Shown: positions 1 through 14,600 of the stretch, piece by piece
Position numbering within the stretch: the first letter of the stretch is position 1
How the letters are laid out: each line of letters begins with the position of its first letter
DNA from: Rhabditoides inermis
Lineage: Eukaryota; Nematoda; Chromadorea; Rhabditida; Rhabditidae
Length of the DNA stretch: 64,000 nt
NCBI GenBank assembly: GCA_963966185.1
Contig: CAWZYM010000140.1
Location: 186,001-250,000 of the forward strand
Direction of reading: 5' to 3'
Notes under the pieces: model-generated
The model's input: the letters and a program-made list of their open reading frames with translations, nothing else
Databases searched by the model: none
Told to the model about the DNA's origin: nothing
Program-made: the position numbers and the translations under genes

Positions 1-3000
1 TTTTCCTCTCCCTAGGCAGTGGCCACAAGTGTTTTAATGTATTGGAACAAACGTCTTGAGTGTTGTCGTGCAGGTTTTGCTAATTTTCCTTGTCCTTGGT
101 AGGGGAAAGGAAAGTCGTATTTTATTGTGACAAGCCTCTGGAATGTTGTCAGGCAGGTTTTGCCAATTTTCCTTGTCCTTGCTAGGAGCCACGAGTGTTG
201 CATTATATGAATATATGAGAACAAACCTCTGAAGTGTTGTAGTGCAGGTTTTGCTAATTTTCGTTTTCTTTGTCCTTGAATGGGACCACCAAAACTTTAT
301 TGTATTGGGACAAATTTCTGAGGTGTTGTAGTGCAGGTTTTGCCAATTTTACTTGTCCTTGTTATGTAGGAGCCACGAGTGTTGCAATATTTGAATAAAT
401 GAGAACAAACCTCTGAAGTGTTGTAGTGCAGGTTTTGCTAATTTTCGTTTCCTTTGTCCTTGAATGGGACCACCAATACTTTATTGTATTGGGACCAATT
501 TCTGAGGTGCTGTAGTGCAGGTTTTGCCAATTTTACTTGTCCTTGTTAGGAACCACGAGTGTTGCAATATATGAGAAGAAACCTATGAAGTGTTGTAGTG
601 CAGGTTTTGCCAACTTTCCTTGTCCTTGGTAAGGGAACGGACAGTCGTAAAATATCGTGACAAGCCTCTGGAGTGTTGTCGTGCAGGTTTTGCCAATTTT
701 CCTTGTCCTTGGTAGGGGAAAGGAAAGTCGTGTTATATCGTGACAAGCCTCTGGACAGTTGTCGTGCAGGTTTTGCCAATTTTCCTTGTCCTTGTCAGGA
801 GCCACGAGTGTTGCAATATATGAATATATGAGAACCAACCTCTGAAGTGTTGTAGTGCAGGTTTTGCTAATTTTCGTTTCCTTTGTCCTTGAATAGGACC
901 ACGAATACTTTATTGTATTGGGACAAATTTCTGAGGTGTTGTAGTGCAGGTTTTGCCAATTTTCCTTGTCCTTGGTAGGAGCCACGAGTGTAGCAATATA
1001 TTAGAACAAACCTATGAAGTGTTGTAGTGCAGGTTTTGCCAACTTTCCTTGTCCTTGGTAAGGGAAAGGAAAGTCGTATTATATCGTGGCAAACCTCTGG
1101 AGTGTTGTCGTGCAGGTTTTGCCAATTTTCCTTGTCCTTGGTAGAGAAAAGAAAAGTCGTATTATATCGTGACAAGCCTGTGGACAGTTGTCGTGCAGGT
1201 TTTGCCAATTTTCCTTGTCCTTGTTAGGAGCCACGAGTGTTGCAATATATAAGAACAAACCTCTGGAGTGTTGTCGTGCAGGTTTTGCCAATTTTCCTTG
1301 TCCTTGGTAGGGAAAAGGAAAGTCGTACTATATCGTGACAAGCCTCTGGAATGTTGTCGTGCAGGTTTTGCCAATTTTCCTTGTCCTTGTTAGAAGCCAC
1401 GAGTGTTGCAACATATGAGAACAAACCTATGAAGTGTTGTAGTGCAGGTTTTGCCAACTTTTCTTGTAATTGGTAGGGGTAAGGAAAGTCGTATTATATC
1501 GTGACAAGTCTCTGGAGTGTTGTCGTGCAGGTTTTGCAAGTTTTCCTCTCCCTAGGCAGTGACCACAAGTGTTTTAATGTACTGGAACAAACGTCTTGAG
1601 TGTTGTCGTGCAGGTTTTGCCAATTTTCCGTGTCCTTGTTAGGGGAAAGGAAAGTCGTATTATTTTGTGACAAGCCTCTTGAGTGTTGTCGTGCAGGTTT
1701 TGCCAATTTTCCTTGTCCTTGGTAGAGGAAAGGAAAGTCGTATTTTATTGTGACAAGCCTCTGGAATGTTGTCAGGCAGGTTTTGCCAATTTTCCTTGTC
1801 CTTGCTAGGAGCCACGAGTGTTGCAATATATGAATATATGAGAACAAACCTCTGAAGTGTTGTAGTGCAGGTTTTGCTAATTTTCGTTTCCTTTGTCCTT
1901 GAATGGAACCACCAAAACTTTATTGTATTGGGACAAATTTCTGAGGTGTTGTAGTGCAGGTTTTGCCAATTTTACTTGTCCTTGTTAGGAGCCACGAGTG
2001 TTGCAATATATGAGAACAAACCTATGAAGTGTTGTAGTGCAGGTTTTGCCAACTTTCCTTGTGATTGGTAGGGGTAAGGAAAGTCGTTTTATATCGTGAC
2101 AAGTCTCTGGAGTGTTGTCGTGAAGGTTTTGCAAGTTTTCCTCTCCCTAGGCAGGGGCCACAAGTGTTTTAATGTATTGGAACAAACGTCTTGAGTGTTG
2201 TCGTGCAGGTTTTGCCGTTTTACCTTGTCCTTGGTTGGAACCACGAGTGTTGCAATATATGAGAACAAACATCTGCAGTGTTGTAGTGCAGGTTCTGCCA
2301 ACTTTCCCAGTCCTTGGTAGGAGTCACGAGTGTTGCAATATATGAGAACAAACCTCTGAAGTGTTGTAGTGCAGGTTTTGCCAACTTTCCTTGTCCTTGG
2401 TAAGGGAACGGACAGTCGTATTATATCGTGACAAGCCTCTGGAGTGTTGTCGTGCAGGTTTTGCCAATTTTCCTTGTCCTTGGTAGGGAAAAGGAAAGTC
2501 GTATTATATCGTGACAAGCCTCTGGACAGTTGCCAGTGCAGGTTTTGCCAATTTTCCTTGTCCTTGGTAGGAGCCACGAGTGTAGCAATATATTAGAACA
2601 AACCTAAGAAGTGTTGTAGTGCAGGTTTTGCCAACTTTCCTTGTCCTTGGTAAGGGAAAGGAAAGTCGTATTATATCGTGGCAAGCCTCTGGAGTGTTGT
2701 CGTGCAGGTTTTGCCAATTTTCCTTGTCCTTGGTAGAGAAAAGGAAAGTCGTATTATATCGTGACAAGCCTCTGGACAGTTGTCGTGCAGGTTTTGCCAA
2801 TTTTCCTTGTCCTTATTAGGAGCCACGAGTGTTGCAATATATAAGAACAAACTTCTGGAGTGTTGTCGTGCAGGTTTTGCCAATTTTCCTTGTCCTTGGT
2901 AGGGAAAAGGAAAGTCGTATTATATCGTGACAAGCCTCTGGAATGTTGTCGTGCAGGTTTTGCCAATTTTCCTTGTCCTTGTTGGAAGCCACGAGTGTTG

Positions 3001-3494
3001 CAACATATGAGAACAAACCTATGAAGTGTTGTAGTGCAGGTTTTGCCAACTTTTCTTGTAATTGGTAGGGGTAAGGTAAATCGTATTATATCGTGACAAG
3101 TCTCTGGAGTGTTGTCGTGCAGGTTTTGCAAGTTTTCCTCTCCCTAGGCAGTGGCCACAAGTGTTTTAATGTATTGGAACAAACGTCTTGAGTGTTGTCG
3201 TGCAGGTTTTGCCAATTTTTCTTGTCCTTGGTAGGGGAAAGGAAAGTCGTATTTTTGTGACAAGCCTCTGGAATGTTGTCAGGCAGGTTTTGCCAATTTT
3301 CCTTGTCCTTGCTAGGAGCCACGAGTGTTGCAATATATGAATATATGAGAACAAACCTCTGAAGTTTTGTAGTGCAGGTTTTGCTAATTTTCGTTTCCTT
3401 TGTCCTTGAATGGGACCACCAAAACTTTTTTGTATTGGGACAAATTTCTGAGGTGTTGTAGTGCAGGTTTTGCCAATTTTACTTGTCCTTGTTA
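1..3494. repeat. Satellite A array, first segment (about 83-bp monomers)
   Basis: Tandem array with a conserved half-monomer (GTTGTAGTGCAGGTTTTGCC followed by an AATTTTCCTTGTCCTTG-like stretch) and a variable half. Spacing between successive GTGCAG cores is mostly 83 bp, with 89- and 95-bp variants. Four monomer classes recur by their variable half: ccacgagtgttgcaatatat; aaaggaaagtcgtattatat; accaccaatactttattgta; and tccctaggcagtggccacaa. Monomer order repeats in blocks: 12-1,850 recurs at +6,428 and 1 to about 2,700 recurs at +11,280. The minus strand is stop-poor in all frames, giving repetitive ORFs of 70-160 codons. These are a by-product of a unit length that is not a multiple of three, not genes. 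No origin or function can be read from the sequence. Confidence 0.95.
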
Positions 3495-5669
3495 CAGTAC
3501 AGCTCGAGTTAGGTGATCTCTGTCCATGGACGTCCATGGACGTCCGGGATTTTGGTGGACGTTTCTGGTGTCTCTCTCTTTACACACTCTCTCGCGTTCT
3601 CATCGCCTCCTCCCCACAGGCAATTTATGGTCCCTGTTTGAAGGGAATGTGGGCAGTGGGAGAACTGACTTTTCGAAATGACTTTTTCATGAAACCAAAC
3701 CATTACCATCAATTATGTTTTGTTCTGAGCATCTCGAATATACCATATTTCATAGTGCTCCGATGAAATGCATTACTTACTGACTTTCAGTACTGACTTC
3801 CATTTTTACGTGAGTATTCAAAACATAATCTATGAGAGACATATGTAATATTGTTTGCATTGTTTGTCTTAGTCTACATGCGGTTTGTTGTGACTGATTT
3901 TCATCATTCTGAATTCCAATATAATTGGTCCCCCGATAAGACAAGGTCCCGTTGTTGCATCCATCCACTCTCATTTGGGCGTCCATGTACGGTGTGGACG
4001 AGTCTGGTGCCTCTACTCTATACACACTCTCTCGCTTTCCTCTCGCGACGCGCATCGCACAGGGCTATTCTGCTGATGGCGGTACAATCGTACGCGACTG
4101 CTTGTGTGAAGTCTGAAACGTCACTCGACTTTCTAGAAGCTGAAAATTAATGAATATAAATATTATATTTATCTGTCTCTTGTAACCGACATCAAGAATA
4201 TACCATGGTTCATAGGGCTCCGATGAAATTCACTACTTGAGAAGAGCCTCATAGTCAGGGTGGCTACAGTTCTGGTCCCAGCTGTCTTCGACATCAACAC
4301 ACCGGTGTGAGGGGGAGACATGGCGTGGTGGTCGTATGCCAAGAATGACAAGTCTGACAAGCGATTGCAACTCATCGGTGTTCGAGAAACCAGCTACAAT
4401 TTTATTTGCATCGTTTCTGTCTCCTCCAGATGAGCAAAATGATGTCCTATTTTTGTAATTTCGACCATTTTGAACATATCCAGGTAGTGCCACCCGTGCT
4501 AATTTCCAGTAGAACTTGAGTGATTGCGCAAATCCTTACTCGACTCACTCATTTATGACCCTTCCCCACCGGCAAACGGTCGTGGCAGACTGCTAAACCA
4601 TGCCTCCTCTCGCTCCGCCCCTATCCTACCGTTTTTTTTGTGTTTGAGAAATCAGCTGTGATTGTCCGTGTACCGGCTTTCTCTCATCGAGACGAGTAAC
4701 ATGACGTCTTTCAATTTTGATTTGGACTATTTTGAACAAATACAGATATCGCCACCCGGGCTAATTTCCAGATCAACTTGAGTGATGGTGCATTTCCACC
4801 ATCGACTCTTTCTTTTTTGGCCCCTCCCCTAGCGAGAGAGAGCGTGATATGGAGGGCGCCAGACACGTAAGACAGCTGGGACCAGAACTGTAGCCACCCT
4901 GACTATGAGGCTCTAAGTACTCAAATAGTGAATTTCATCGGAGCCCTATGAACCATGGTATATTCTTGATGTCGGTTACAAGAAACAGATAAATACAATA
5001 CGTATATTTTTCAATTATTTTCAGTTTCTAGAAAGTCGAGTGACGTTTCAGACTTCACACAAGCAGTCGCGTCCGACTGTACCGCCATCGGCAGAATAGC
5101 CCTGTGCGATGCGCGTCGCGAGAGGAAAGCGAGAGAGTGTGTATAGAGTAGAGGCACCAGACACGTCCACACCGTACATGGACGCCCAAATGAGAGTGGA
5201 TGGATGCAACAACGGGACCTTGTCTTATCGTGGGACCAATTATATTGGAATTCAAAATGATGAAAATCATTCACAACAAACCGCATGTAGACTAAGACAA
5301 ACAATGCAAACAATATTACATATGTCTCTCATAGATTATGTTTTAAGTACTCACGTAAAAATGGAAGTCAGTACTGAAAGTCAGTAAGTAGTGACTTTCA
5401 TCGGAGCACTATGAAATATGGTATATTCGAGATGCTCTGAACAAAACATAATTGATAGTAATGGTTTCGTTTCATGAAAAGTTCATTTCAAAAAGTCAGT
5501 TCTCTCACTGCCCACATTCCCTTCAAACAGGGGTCATAAATTGCCTGTGGGGAGGAGGCGATGGGAACGCGAGAGAGTGTGTAAAGAGAGAGACACCAGA
5601 AACGTCCACCAAAATCCCGGACGTTTATGGACGTCCATGGACAGGGATCACCTAATTCGAGCTGTACTG
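3495..5669. mobile_element. Long-TIR non-autonomous Tc1/mariner-type element, copy 1
   Basis: The 2,175-bp element begins CAGTACAGCTCGA and ends with its complement. It is flanked by TA on both sides (3,493-3,494 and 5,670-5,671), and removing it with one TA restores an uninterrupted satellite monomer (cttgTTAGGAGCC). TA duplication and CAGT ends fit the Tc1/mariner superfamily. The inverted arms are unusually long, about 795 bp (3,495-4,288 against 4,869-5,669), so nearly three quarters of the element folds back. The roughly 580-bp centre contains two diverged direct repeats starting near 4,378 and 4,640. No transposase is recognisable, so it is a MITE or foldback-like derivative mobilised in trans. 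Confidence 0.88.
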
Positions 5670-8600
5670 TAGGAGCCACGAGTGTTGCAATATTTGAATA
5701 AATGAGAACAAACCTCTGAAGTGTTGTAGTGCAGGTTTTGCTAATTTTCGTTTCCTTTGTCCTTGAATGGGACCACCAATACTTTATTGTATTGGGACCA
5801 ATTTCTGAGGTGCTGTAGTGCAGGTTTTGCCAAATTTACTTGTCCTTGTTAGGAACCACGAGTGTTGCAATATATGAGAACAAACCTATGAAGTGTTGTA
5901 GTGCAGGTTTTGCCAACTTTCCTTGTCCTTGGTAAGGGAACGGACAGTCGTAATATATCGTGACAAGCCTCTGGAGTGTTGTCGTGCAGGTTTTGCCAAT
6001 TTTCCTTGTCCTTGGTAGGGGAAAGGAAAGTCGTATTATATCATGACAAGCCTCTGGACAGTTGTCGTGCAGGTTTTGCCAATTTTCCTTGTCCTTGTCA
6101 GGAGCCACGAGTGTTGCAATATATGAATATATGAGAACCAACCTCTGAAGTGTTGTAGTGCAGGTTTTGCTAATTTTCGTTTCCTTTGTCCTTGAATAGG
6201 ACCACGAATACTTTATTGTATTGAGACAAATTTCTGAGGTGTTGTAGTGCAGGTTTTGCCAATTTTCCTTGTCCTTGGTAGGAGCCACGAGTGTAGCAAT
6301 ATATTAGAACAAACCTATGAAGTGTTGTAGTGCAGGTTTTGCCAACTTTCCTTGTGATTGGTAGGGGTAAGGAAAGTCGTATTATATCGTGACAAGTCTC
6401 TGGAGTGTTGTCGTGAAGGTTTTGCAAGTTTTCCTCTCCCTAGGCAGTGGCCACAAGTGTTTTAATGTATTGGAACAAACGTCTTGAGTGTTGTCGTGCA
6501 GGTTTTGCCAATTTTCCTTGTCCTTGGTAGGGGAAAGGAAAGTCGTATTTTATTGTGACAAGCCTCTGGAATGTTGTCAGGCAGGTTTTGCCAATTTTCC
6601 TTGTCCTTGCTAGGAGCCACGAGTGTTGCAATATATGAATATATGAGAACAAACCTCTGAAGTGTTGTAGTGCAGGTTTTGCTAATTTTCGTTTCCTTTG
6701 TCCTTGAATGGGACCACCAAAACTTTATTGTATTGGGACAAATTTCTGAGGTGTTGTAGTGCAGGTTTTGCCAATTTTACTTGTCCTTGTTATGTAGGAG
6801 CCACGAGTGTTGCAATATTTGAATAAATGAGAACAAACCTCTGAAGTGTTGTAGTGCAGGTTTTGCTAATTTTCGTTTCCTTTGTCCTTGAATGGGACCA
6901 CCAATACTTTATTGTATTGGGACCAATTTCTGAGGTGCTGTAGTGCAGGTTTTGCCAATTTTACTTGTCCTTGTTAGGAACCACGAGTGTTGCAATATAT
7001 GAGAACAAACCTATGAAGTGTTGTAGTGCAGGTTTTGCCAACTTTCCTTGTCCTTGGTAAGGGAACGGACAGTCGTAAAATATCGTGACAAGCCTCTGGA
7101 GTGTTGTCGTGCAGGTTTTGCCAATTTTCCTTGTCCTTGGTAGGGGAAAGGAAAGTCGTGTTATATCGTGACAAGCCTCTGGACAGTTGTCGTGCAGGTT
7201 TTGCCAATTTTCCTTGTCCTTGTCAGGAGCCACGAGTGTTGCAATATATGAATATATGAGAACCAACCTCTGAAGTGTTGTAGTGCAGGTTTTGCTAATT
7301 TTCGTTTCCTTTGTCCTTGAATAGGACCACGAATACTTTATTGTATTGGGACAAATTTCTGAGGTGTTGTAGTGCAGGTTTTGCCAATTTTCCTTGTCCT
7401 TGGTAGGAGCCACGAGTGTAGCAATATATTAGAACAAACCTATGAAGTGTTGTAGTGCAGGTTTTGCCAACTTTCCTTGTCCTTGGTAAGGGAAAGGAAA
7501 GTCGTATTATATCGTGGCAAGCCTCTGGAGTGTTGTCGTGCAGGTTTTGCCAATTTTCCTTGTCCTTGGTAGAGAAAAGGAAAGTCGTATTATATCGTGA
7601 CAAGCCTCTGGACAGTTGTCGTGCAGGTTTTGCCAATTTTCCTTGTCCTTGTTAGGAGCCACGAGTGTTGCAATATATAAGAACAAACCTCTGGAGTGTT
7701 GTCGTGCAGGTTTTGCCAATTTTCCTTGTCCTTGGTAGGGAAAAGGAAAGTCGTACTATATCGTGACAAGCCTCTGGAATGTTGTCGTGCAGGTTTTGCC
7801 AATTTTCCTTGTCCTTGTTAGAAGCCACGAGTGTTGCAACATATGAGAACAAACCTATGAAGTGTTGTAGTGCAGGTTTTGCCAACTTTTCTTGTAATTG
7901 GTAGGGGTAAGGAAAGTCGTATTATATCGTGACAAGTCTCTGGAGTGTTGTCGTGCAGGTTTTGCAAGTTTTCCTCTCCCTAGGCAGTGACCACAAGTGT
8001 TTTAATGTACTGGAACAAACGTCTTGAGTGTTGTCGTGCAGGTTTTGCCAATTTTCCGTGTCCTTGTTAGGGGAAAGGAAAGTCGTATTATTTTGTGACA
8101 AGCCTCTGGAGTGTTGTCGTGCAGGTTTTGCCAATTTTCCTTGTCCTTGGTAGAGGAAAGGAAAGTCGTATTTTATTGTGACAAGCCTCTGGAATGTTGT
8201 CAGGCAGGTTTTGCCAATTTTCCTTGTCCTTGCTAGGAGCCACGAGTGTTGCAATATATGAATATATGAGAACAAACCTCTGAAGTGTTGTAGTGCAGGT
8301 TTTGCTAATTTTCGTTTCCTTTGTCCTTGAATGGGACCACCAAAACTTTATTGTATTGGGACAAATTTCTGAGGTGTTGTAGTGCAGGTTTTGCCAATTT
8401 TACTGGTCCTTGTTAGGAGCCACGAGTGTTGCAATATATGAGAACAAACCTATGAAGTGTTGTAGTGCAGGTTTTGCCAACTTTCCTTGTGATTGGTAGG
8501 GGTAAGGAAAGTCGTATTATATCGTGACAAGTCTCTGGAGTGTTGTCGTGAAGGTTTTGCAAGTTTTCCTCTCCCTAGGCAGGGGCCACAAGTGTTTTAT

Positions 8601-11600
8601 TGTATTGGAACAAACGTCTTGAGTGTTGTCGTGCATGTTTTGCCGTTTTACCTTGTCCTTGGTTGGAACCACGAGTGTTGCAATATATGAGAACAAACAT
8701 CTGCAGTGTTGTAGTGCAGGTTCTGCCAACTTTCCCAGTCCTTGGTAGGAGTCACGAGTGTTGCAATATATGAGAACAAACCTCTGAAGTGTTGTAGTGC
8801 AGGTTTTGCCAACTTTCCTTGTCCTTGGTAAGGGAACGGACAGTCGTATTATATCGTGACAAGCCTCTGGAGTGTTGTCGTGCAGGTTTTGCTAATTTTC
8901 CTTGTCCTTGGTAGGGAAAAGGAAAGTCGTATTATATCGTGACAAGCCTCTGGACAGTTGCCGTGCAGGTTTTGCCAATTTTCCTTGTCCTTGTCAGGAG
9001 CCACGAGTGTTGCAATATATGAATATATGAGAACCAACCTCTGAAGTGTTGTAGTGCAGGTTTTGCTAATTTTCGTTTCCTTTGTCCTTGAAAAGGACCA
9101 CGAATACTTTATTGTATTGGGACAAATTTCTGAGGTGTTGTAGTGCAGGTTTTGCCAATTTTCCTTGTCCTTGGTAGGAGCCACGAGTGTAGCAATATAT
9201 TAGAACAAACCTATGAAGTGTTGTAGTGCAGGTTTTGCCAACTTTCCTCGTCCTTGGTAAGGGAAAGGAAAGTCGTATTATATCGTGGCAAGCCTCTGGA
9301 GTGTTGTCGTGCAGGTTTTGCCAATTTTCCTTGTCCTTGGTAGAGAAAAGGAAAGTCGTATTATATCGTGACAAGCCTCTGGACAGTTGTCGTGCAGGTT
9401 TTGCCAATTTTCCTTGTCCTTGTTAGGAGCCACGAGTGTTGCAATATATAAGAACAAACCTCTGGAGTGTTGTCGTGCAGGTTTTACCAATTTTCCTTGT
9501 CCTTGGTAGGGAAAAGGAAAGTCGTATTATATCGTGACAAGCCTCTGGAATGTTGTCGTGCAGGTTTTGCCAATTTTCCTTGTCCTTGTTGGAAGCCACG
9601 AGTGTTGCAACATATGAGAACAAACCTATGAAGTGTTGTAGTGCAGGTTTTGCCAACTTTTCTTGTAATTGGTAGAGGTAAGGTGAATCGTATTAAATCG
9701 TGACAAGTCTCTGGAGTGTTGTCGTGCAGGTTTTGCAAGTTTTCCTCTCCCTAGGCAGTGGCCACAAGTGTTTTAATGTATTGGAACAAACGTCTTGAGT
9801 GTTGTCGTGCAGGTTTTGCCAATTTTCCTTGTCCTTGGTAGGGGAAAGGAAAGTCGTATTTTATTGTGACAAGCCTCTGGAATGTTGTCAGGCAGGTTTT
9901 GCCAATTTTCCTTGTCCTTGCTAGGAGCCACGAGTGTTGCATTATATGAATATATGAGAACAAACCTCTGAAGTGTTGTAGTGCAGGTTTTGCTAATTTT
10001 CGTTTTCTTTGTCCTTGAATGGGACCACCAAAACTTTATTGTATTGGGACAAATTTCTGAGGTGTTGTAGTGCAGGTTTTGCCAATTTTACTTGTCCTTG
10101 TTATGTAGGAGCCACGAGTGTTGCAATATTTGAATAAATGAGAACAAACCTCTGAAGTGTTGTAGTGCAGGTTTTGCTAATTTTCGTTTCCTTTGTCCTT
10201 GAATGGGACCACCAATACTTTATTGTATTGGGACCAATTTCTGAGGTGCTGTAGTGCAGGTTTTGCCAATTTTACTTGTCCTTGTTAGGAACCACGAGTG
10301 TTGCAATATATGAGAACAAACCTATGAAGTGTTGTAGTGCAGGTTTTGCCAACTTTCCTTGTCCTTGGTAAGGGAACGGACAGTCGTATTATATCGTGAC
10401 AAGCCTCTGGAGTGTTGTCGTGCAGGTTTTTTCTAATTTTCCTTGTCCTTGGTAGGGAAAAGGAAAGTCGTATTATATCGTGACAAGCCTCTGGACAGTT
10501 GCCGTGCAGGTTTTGCCAATTTTCCTTGTCCTTGTCAGGAGCCACGAGTGTTGCAATATATGAATATATGAGAACCAACCTCTGAAGTGTTGTAGTGCAG
10601 GTTTTGCTAATTTTCGTTTCCTTTGTCCTTGAAAAGGACCACGAATACTTTATTGTATTGGGACAAATTTCTGAGGTGTTGTAGTGCAGGTTTTGCCAAT
10701 TTTCCTTGTCCTTGGTAGGAGCCACGAGTGTAGCAATATATTAGAACAAACCTATGAAGTGTTGTAGTGCAGGTTTTGCCAACTTTCCTCGTCCTTGGTA
10801 AGGGAAAGGAAAGTCGTATTATATCGTGGCAAGCCTCTGGAGTGTTGTCGTGCAGGTTTTGCCAATTTTCCTTGTCCTTGGTAGAGAAAAGGAAAGTCGT
10901 ATTATATCGTGACAAGCCTCTGGACAGTTGTCGTGCAGGTTTTGCCAATTTTCCTTGTCCTTGTTAGGAGCCACGAGTGTTGCAATATATAAGAACAAAC
11001 CTCTGGAGTGTTGTCGTGCAGGTTTTACCAATTTTCCTTGTCCTTGGTAGGGAAAAGGAAAGTCGTATTATATCGTGACAAGCCTCTGGAATGTTGTCGT
11101 GCAGGTTTTGCCAATTTTCCTTGTCCTTGTTGGAAGCCACGAGTGTTGCAACATATGAGAACAAACCTATGAAGTGTTGTAGTGCAGGTTTTGCCAACTT
11201 TTCTTGTAATTGGTAGAGGTAAGGTGAATCGTATTAAATCGTGACAAGTCTCTGGAGTGTTGTCGTGCAGGTTTTGCAAGTTTTCCTCTCCCTAGGCAGT
11301 GGCCACAAGTGTTTTAATGTATTGGAACAAACGTCTTGAGTGTTGTCGTGCAGGTTTTGCCAATTTTCCTTGTCCTTGGTAGGGGAAAGGAAAGTCGTAT
11401 TTTATTGTGACAAGCCTCTGGAATGTTGTCAGGCAGGTTTTGCCAATTTTCCTTGTCCTTGCTAGGAGCCACGAGTGTTGCATTATATGAATATATGAGA
11501 ACAAACCTCTGAAGTGTTGTAGTGCAGGTTTTGCTAATTTTCGTTTTCTTTGTCCTTGAATGGGACCACCAAAACTTTATTGTATTGGGACAAATTTCTG

Positions 11601-14600
11601 AGGTGTTGTAGTGCAGGTTTTGCCAATTTTACTTGTCCTTGTTATGTAGGAGCCACGAGTGTTGCAATATTTGAATAAATGAGAACAAACCTCTGAAGTG
11701 TTGTAGTGCAGGTTTTGCTAATTTTCGTTTCCTTTGTCCTTGAATGGGACCACCAATACTTTATTGTATTGGGACCAATTTCTGAGGTGCTGTAGTGCAG
11801 GTTTTGCCAATTTTACTTGTCCTTGTTAGGAACCACGAGTGTTGCAATATATGAGAACAAACCTATGAAGTGTTGTAGTGCAGGTTTTGCCAACTTTCCT
11901 TGTCCTTGGTAAGGGAACGGACAGTCGTAAAATATCGTGACAAGCCTCTGGAGTGTTGTCGTGCAGGTTTTGCCAATTTTCCTTGTCCTTGGTAGGGGAA
12001 AGGAAAGTCGTGTTATATCGTGACAAGCCTCTGGACAGTTGTCGTGCAGGTTTTGCCAATTTTCCTTGTCCTTGTCAGGAGCCACGAGTGTTGCAATATA
12101 TGAATATATGAGAACCAACCTCTGAAGTGTTGTAGTGCAGGTTTTGCTAATTTTCGTTTCCTTTGTCCTTGAATAGGACCACGAATACTTTATTGTATTG
12201 GGACAAATTTCTGAGGTGTTGTAGTGCAGGTTTTGCCAATTTTCCTTGTCCTTGGTAGGAGCCACGAGTGTAGCAATATATTAGAACAAACCTATGAAGT
12301 GTTGTAGTGCAGGTTTTGCCAACTTTCCTTGTCCTTGGTAAGGGAAAGGAAAGTCGTATTATATCGTGGCAAACCTCTGGAGTGTTGTCGTGCAGGTTTT
12401 GCCAATTTTCCTTGTCCTTGGTAGAGAAAAGAAAAGTCGTATTATATCGTGACAAGCCTCTGGACAGTTGTCGTGCAGGTTTTGCCAATTTTCCTTGTCC
12501 TTGTTAGGAGCCACGAGTGTTGCAATATATAAGAACAAACCTCTGGAGTGTTGTCGTGCAGGTTTTGCCAATTTTCCTTGTCCTTGGTAGGGAAAAGGAA
12601 AGTCGTACTATATCGTGACAAGCCTCTGGAATGTTGTCGTGCAGGTTTTGCCAATTTTCCTTGTCCTTGTTAGAAGCCACGAGTGTTGCAACATATGAGA
12701 ACAAACCTATGAAGTGTTGTAGTGCAGGTTTTGCCAACTTTTCTTGTAATTGGTAGGGGTAAGGAAAGTCGTATTATATCGTGACAAGTCTCTGGAGTGT
12801 TGTCGTGCAGGTTTTGCAAGTTTTCCTCTCCCTAGGCAGTGACCACAAGTGTTTTAATGTACTGGAACAAACGTCTTGAGTGTTGTCGTGCAGGTTTTGC
12901 CAATTTTCCGTGTCCTTGTTAGGGGAAAGGAAAGTCGTATTATTTTGTGACAAGCCTCTTGAGTGTTGTCGTGCAGGTTTTGCCAATTTTCCTTGTCCTT
13001 GGTAGAGGAAAGGAAAGTCGTATTTTATTGTGACAAGCCTCTGGAATGTTGTCAGGCAGGTTTTGCCAATTTTCCTTGTCCTTGCTAGGAGCCACGAGTG
13101 TTGCAATATATGAATATATGAGAACAAACCTCTGAAGTGTTGTAGTGCAGGTTTTGCTAATTTTCGTTTCCTTTGTCCTTGAATGGAACCACCAAAACTT
13201 TATTGTATTGGGACAAATTTCTGAGGTGTTGTAGTGCAGGTTTTGCCAATTTTACTTGTCCTTGTTAGGAGCCACGAGTGTTGCAATATATGAGAACAAA
13301 CCTATGAAGTGTTGTAGTGCAGGTTTTGCCAACTTTCCTTGTGATTGGTAGGGGTAAGGAAAGTCGTATTATATCGTGACAAGTCTCTGGAGTGTTGTCG
13401 TGAAGGTTTTGCAAGTTTTCCTCTCCCTAGGCAGGGGCCACAAGTGTTTTAATGTATTGGAACAAACGTCTTGAGTGTTGTCGTGCAGGTTTTGCCGTTT
13501 TACCTTGTCCTTGGTTGGAACCACGAGTGTTGCAATATATGAGAACAAACATCTGCAGTGTTGTAGTGCAGGTTCTGCCAACTTTCCCAGTCCTTGGTAG
13601 GAGTCACGAGTGTTGCAATATATGAGAACAAACCTCTGAAGTGTTGTAGTGCAGGTTTTGCCAACTTTCCTTGTCCTTGGTAAGGGAACGGACAGTCGTA
13701 TTATATCGTGACAAGCCTCTGGAGTGTTGTCGTGCAGGTTTTGCCAATTTTCCTTGTCCTTGGTAGGGAAAAGGAAAGTCGTATTATATCGTGACAAGCC
13801 TCTGGACAGTTGCCAGTGCAGGTTTTGCCAATTTTCCTTGTCCTTGGTAGGAGCCACGAGTGTAGCAATATATTAGAACAAACCTAAGAAGTGTTGTAGT
13901 GCAGGTTTTGCCAACTTTCCTTGTCCTTGGTAAGGGAAAGGAAAGTCGTATTATATCGTGGCAAGCCTCTGGAGTGTTGTCGTGCAGGTTTTGCCAATTT
14001 TCCTTGTCCTTGGTAGGGGAAAGGAAAGTCGTGTTATATCGTGACAAGCCTCTGGACAGTTGTCGTGCAGGTTTTGCCAATTTTCCTTGTCCTTGTCAGG
14101 AGCCACGAGTGTTGCAATATATGAATATATGAGAACCAACCTCTGAAGTGTTGTAGTGCAGGTTTTGCTAATTTTCGTTTCCTTTGTCCTTGAATAGGAC
14201 CACGAATACTTTATTGTATTGGGACAAATTTCTGAGGTGTTGTAGTGCAGGTTTTGCCAATTTTCCTTGTCCTTGGTAGGAGCCACGAGTGTAGCAATAT
14301 ATTAGAACAAACCTATGAAGTGTTGTAGTGCAGGTTTTGCCAACTTTCCTTGTCCTTGGTAAGGGAAAGGAAAGTCGTATTATATCGTGGCAAGCCTCTG
14401 GAGTGTTGTCGTGCAGGTTTTGCCAATTTTCCTTGTCCTTGGTAGAGAAAAGGAAAGTCGTATTATATCGTGACAAGCCTCTGGACAGTTGTCGTGCAGG
14501 TTTTGCCAATTTTCCTTGTCCTTGTTAGGAGCCACGAGTGTTGCAATATATAAGAACAAACCTCTGGAGTGTTGTCGTGCAGGTTTTGCCAATTTTCCTT

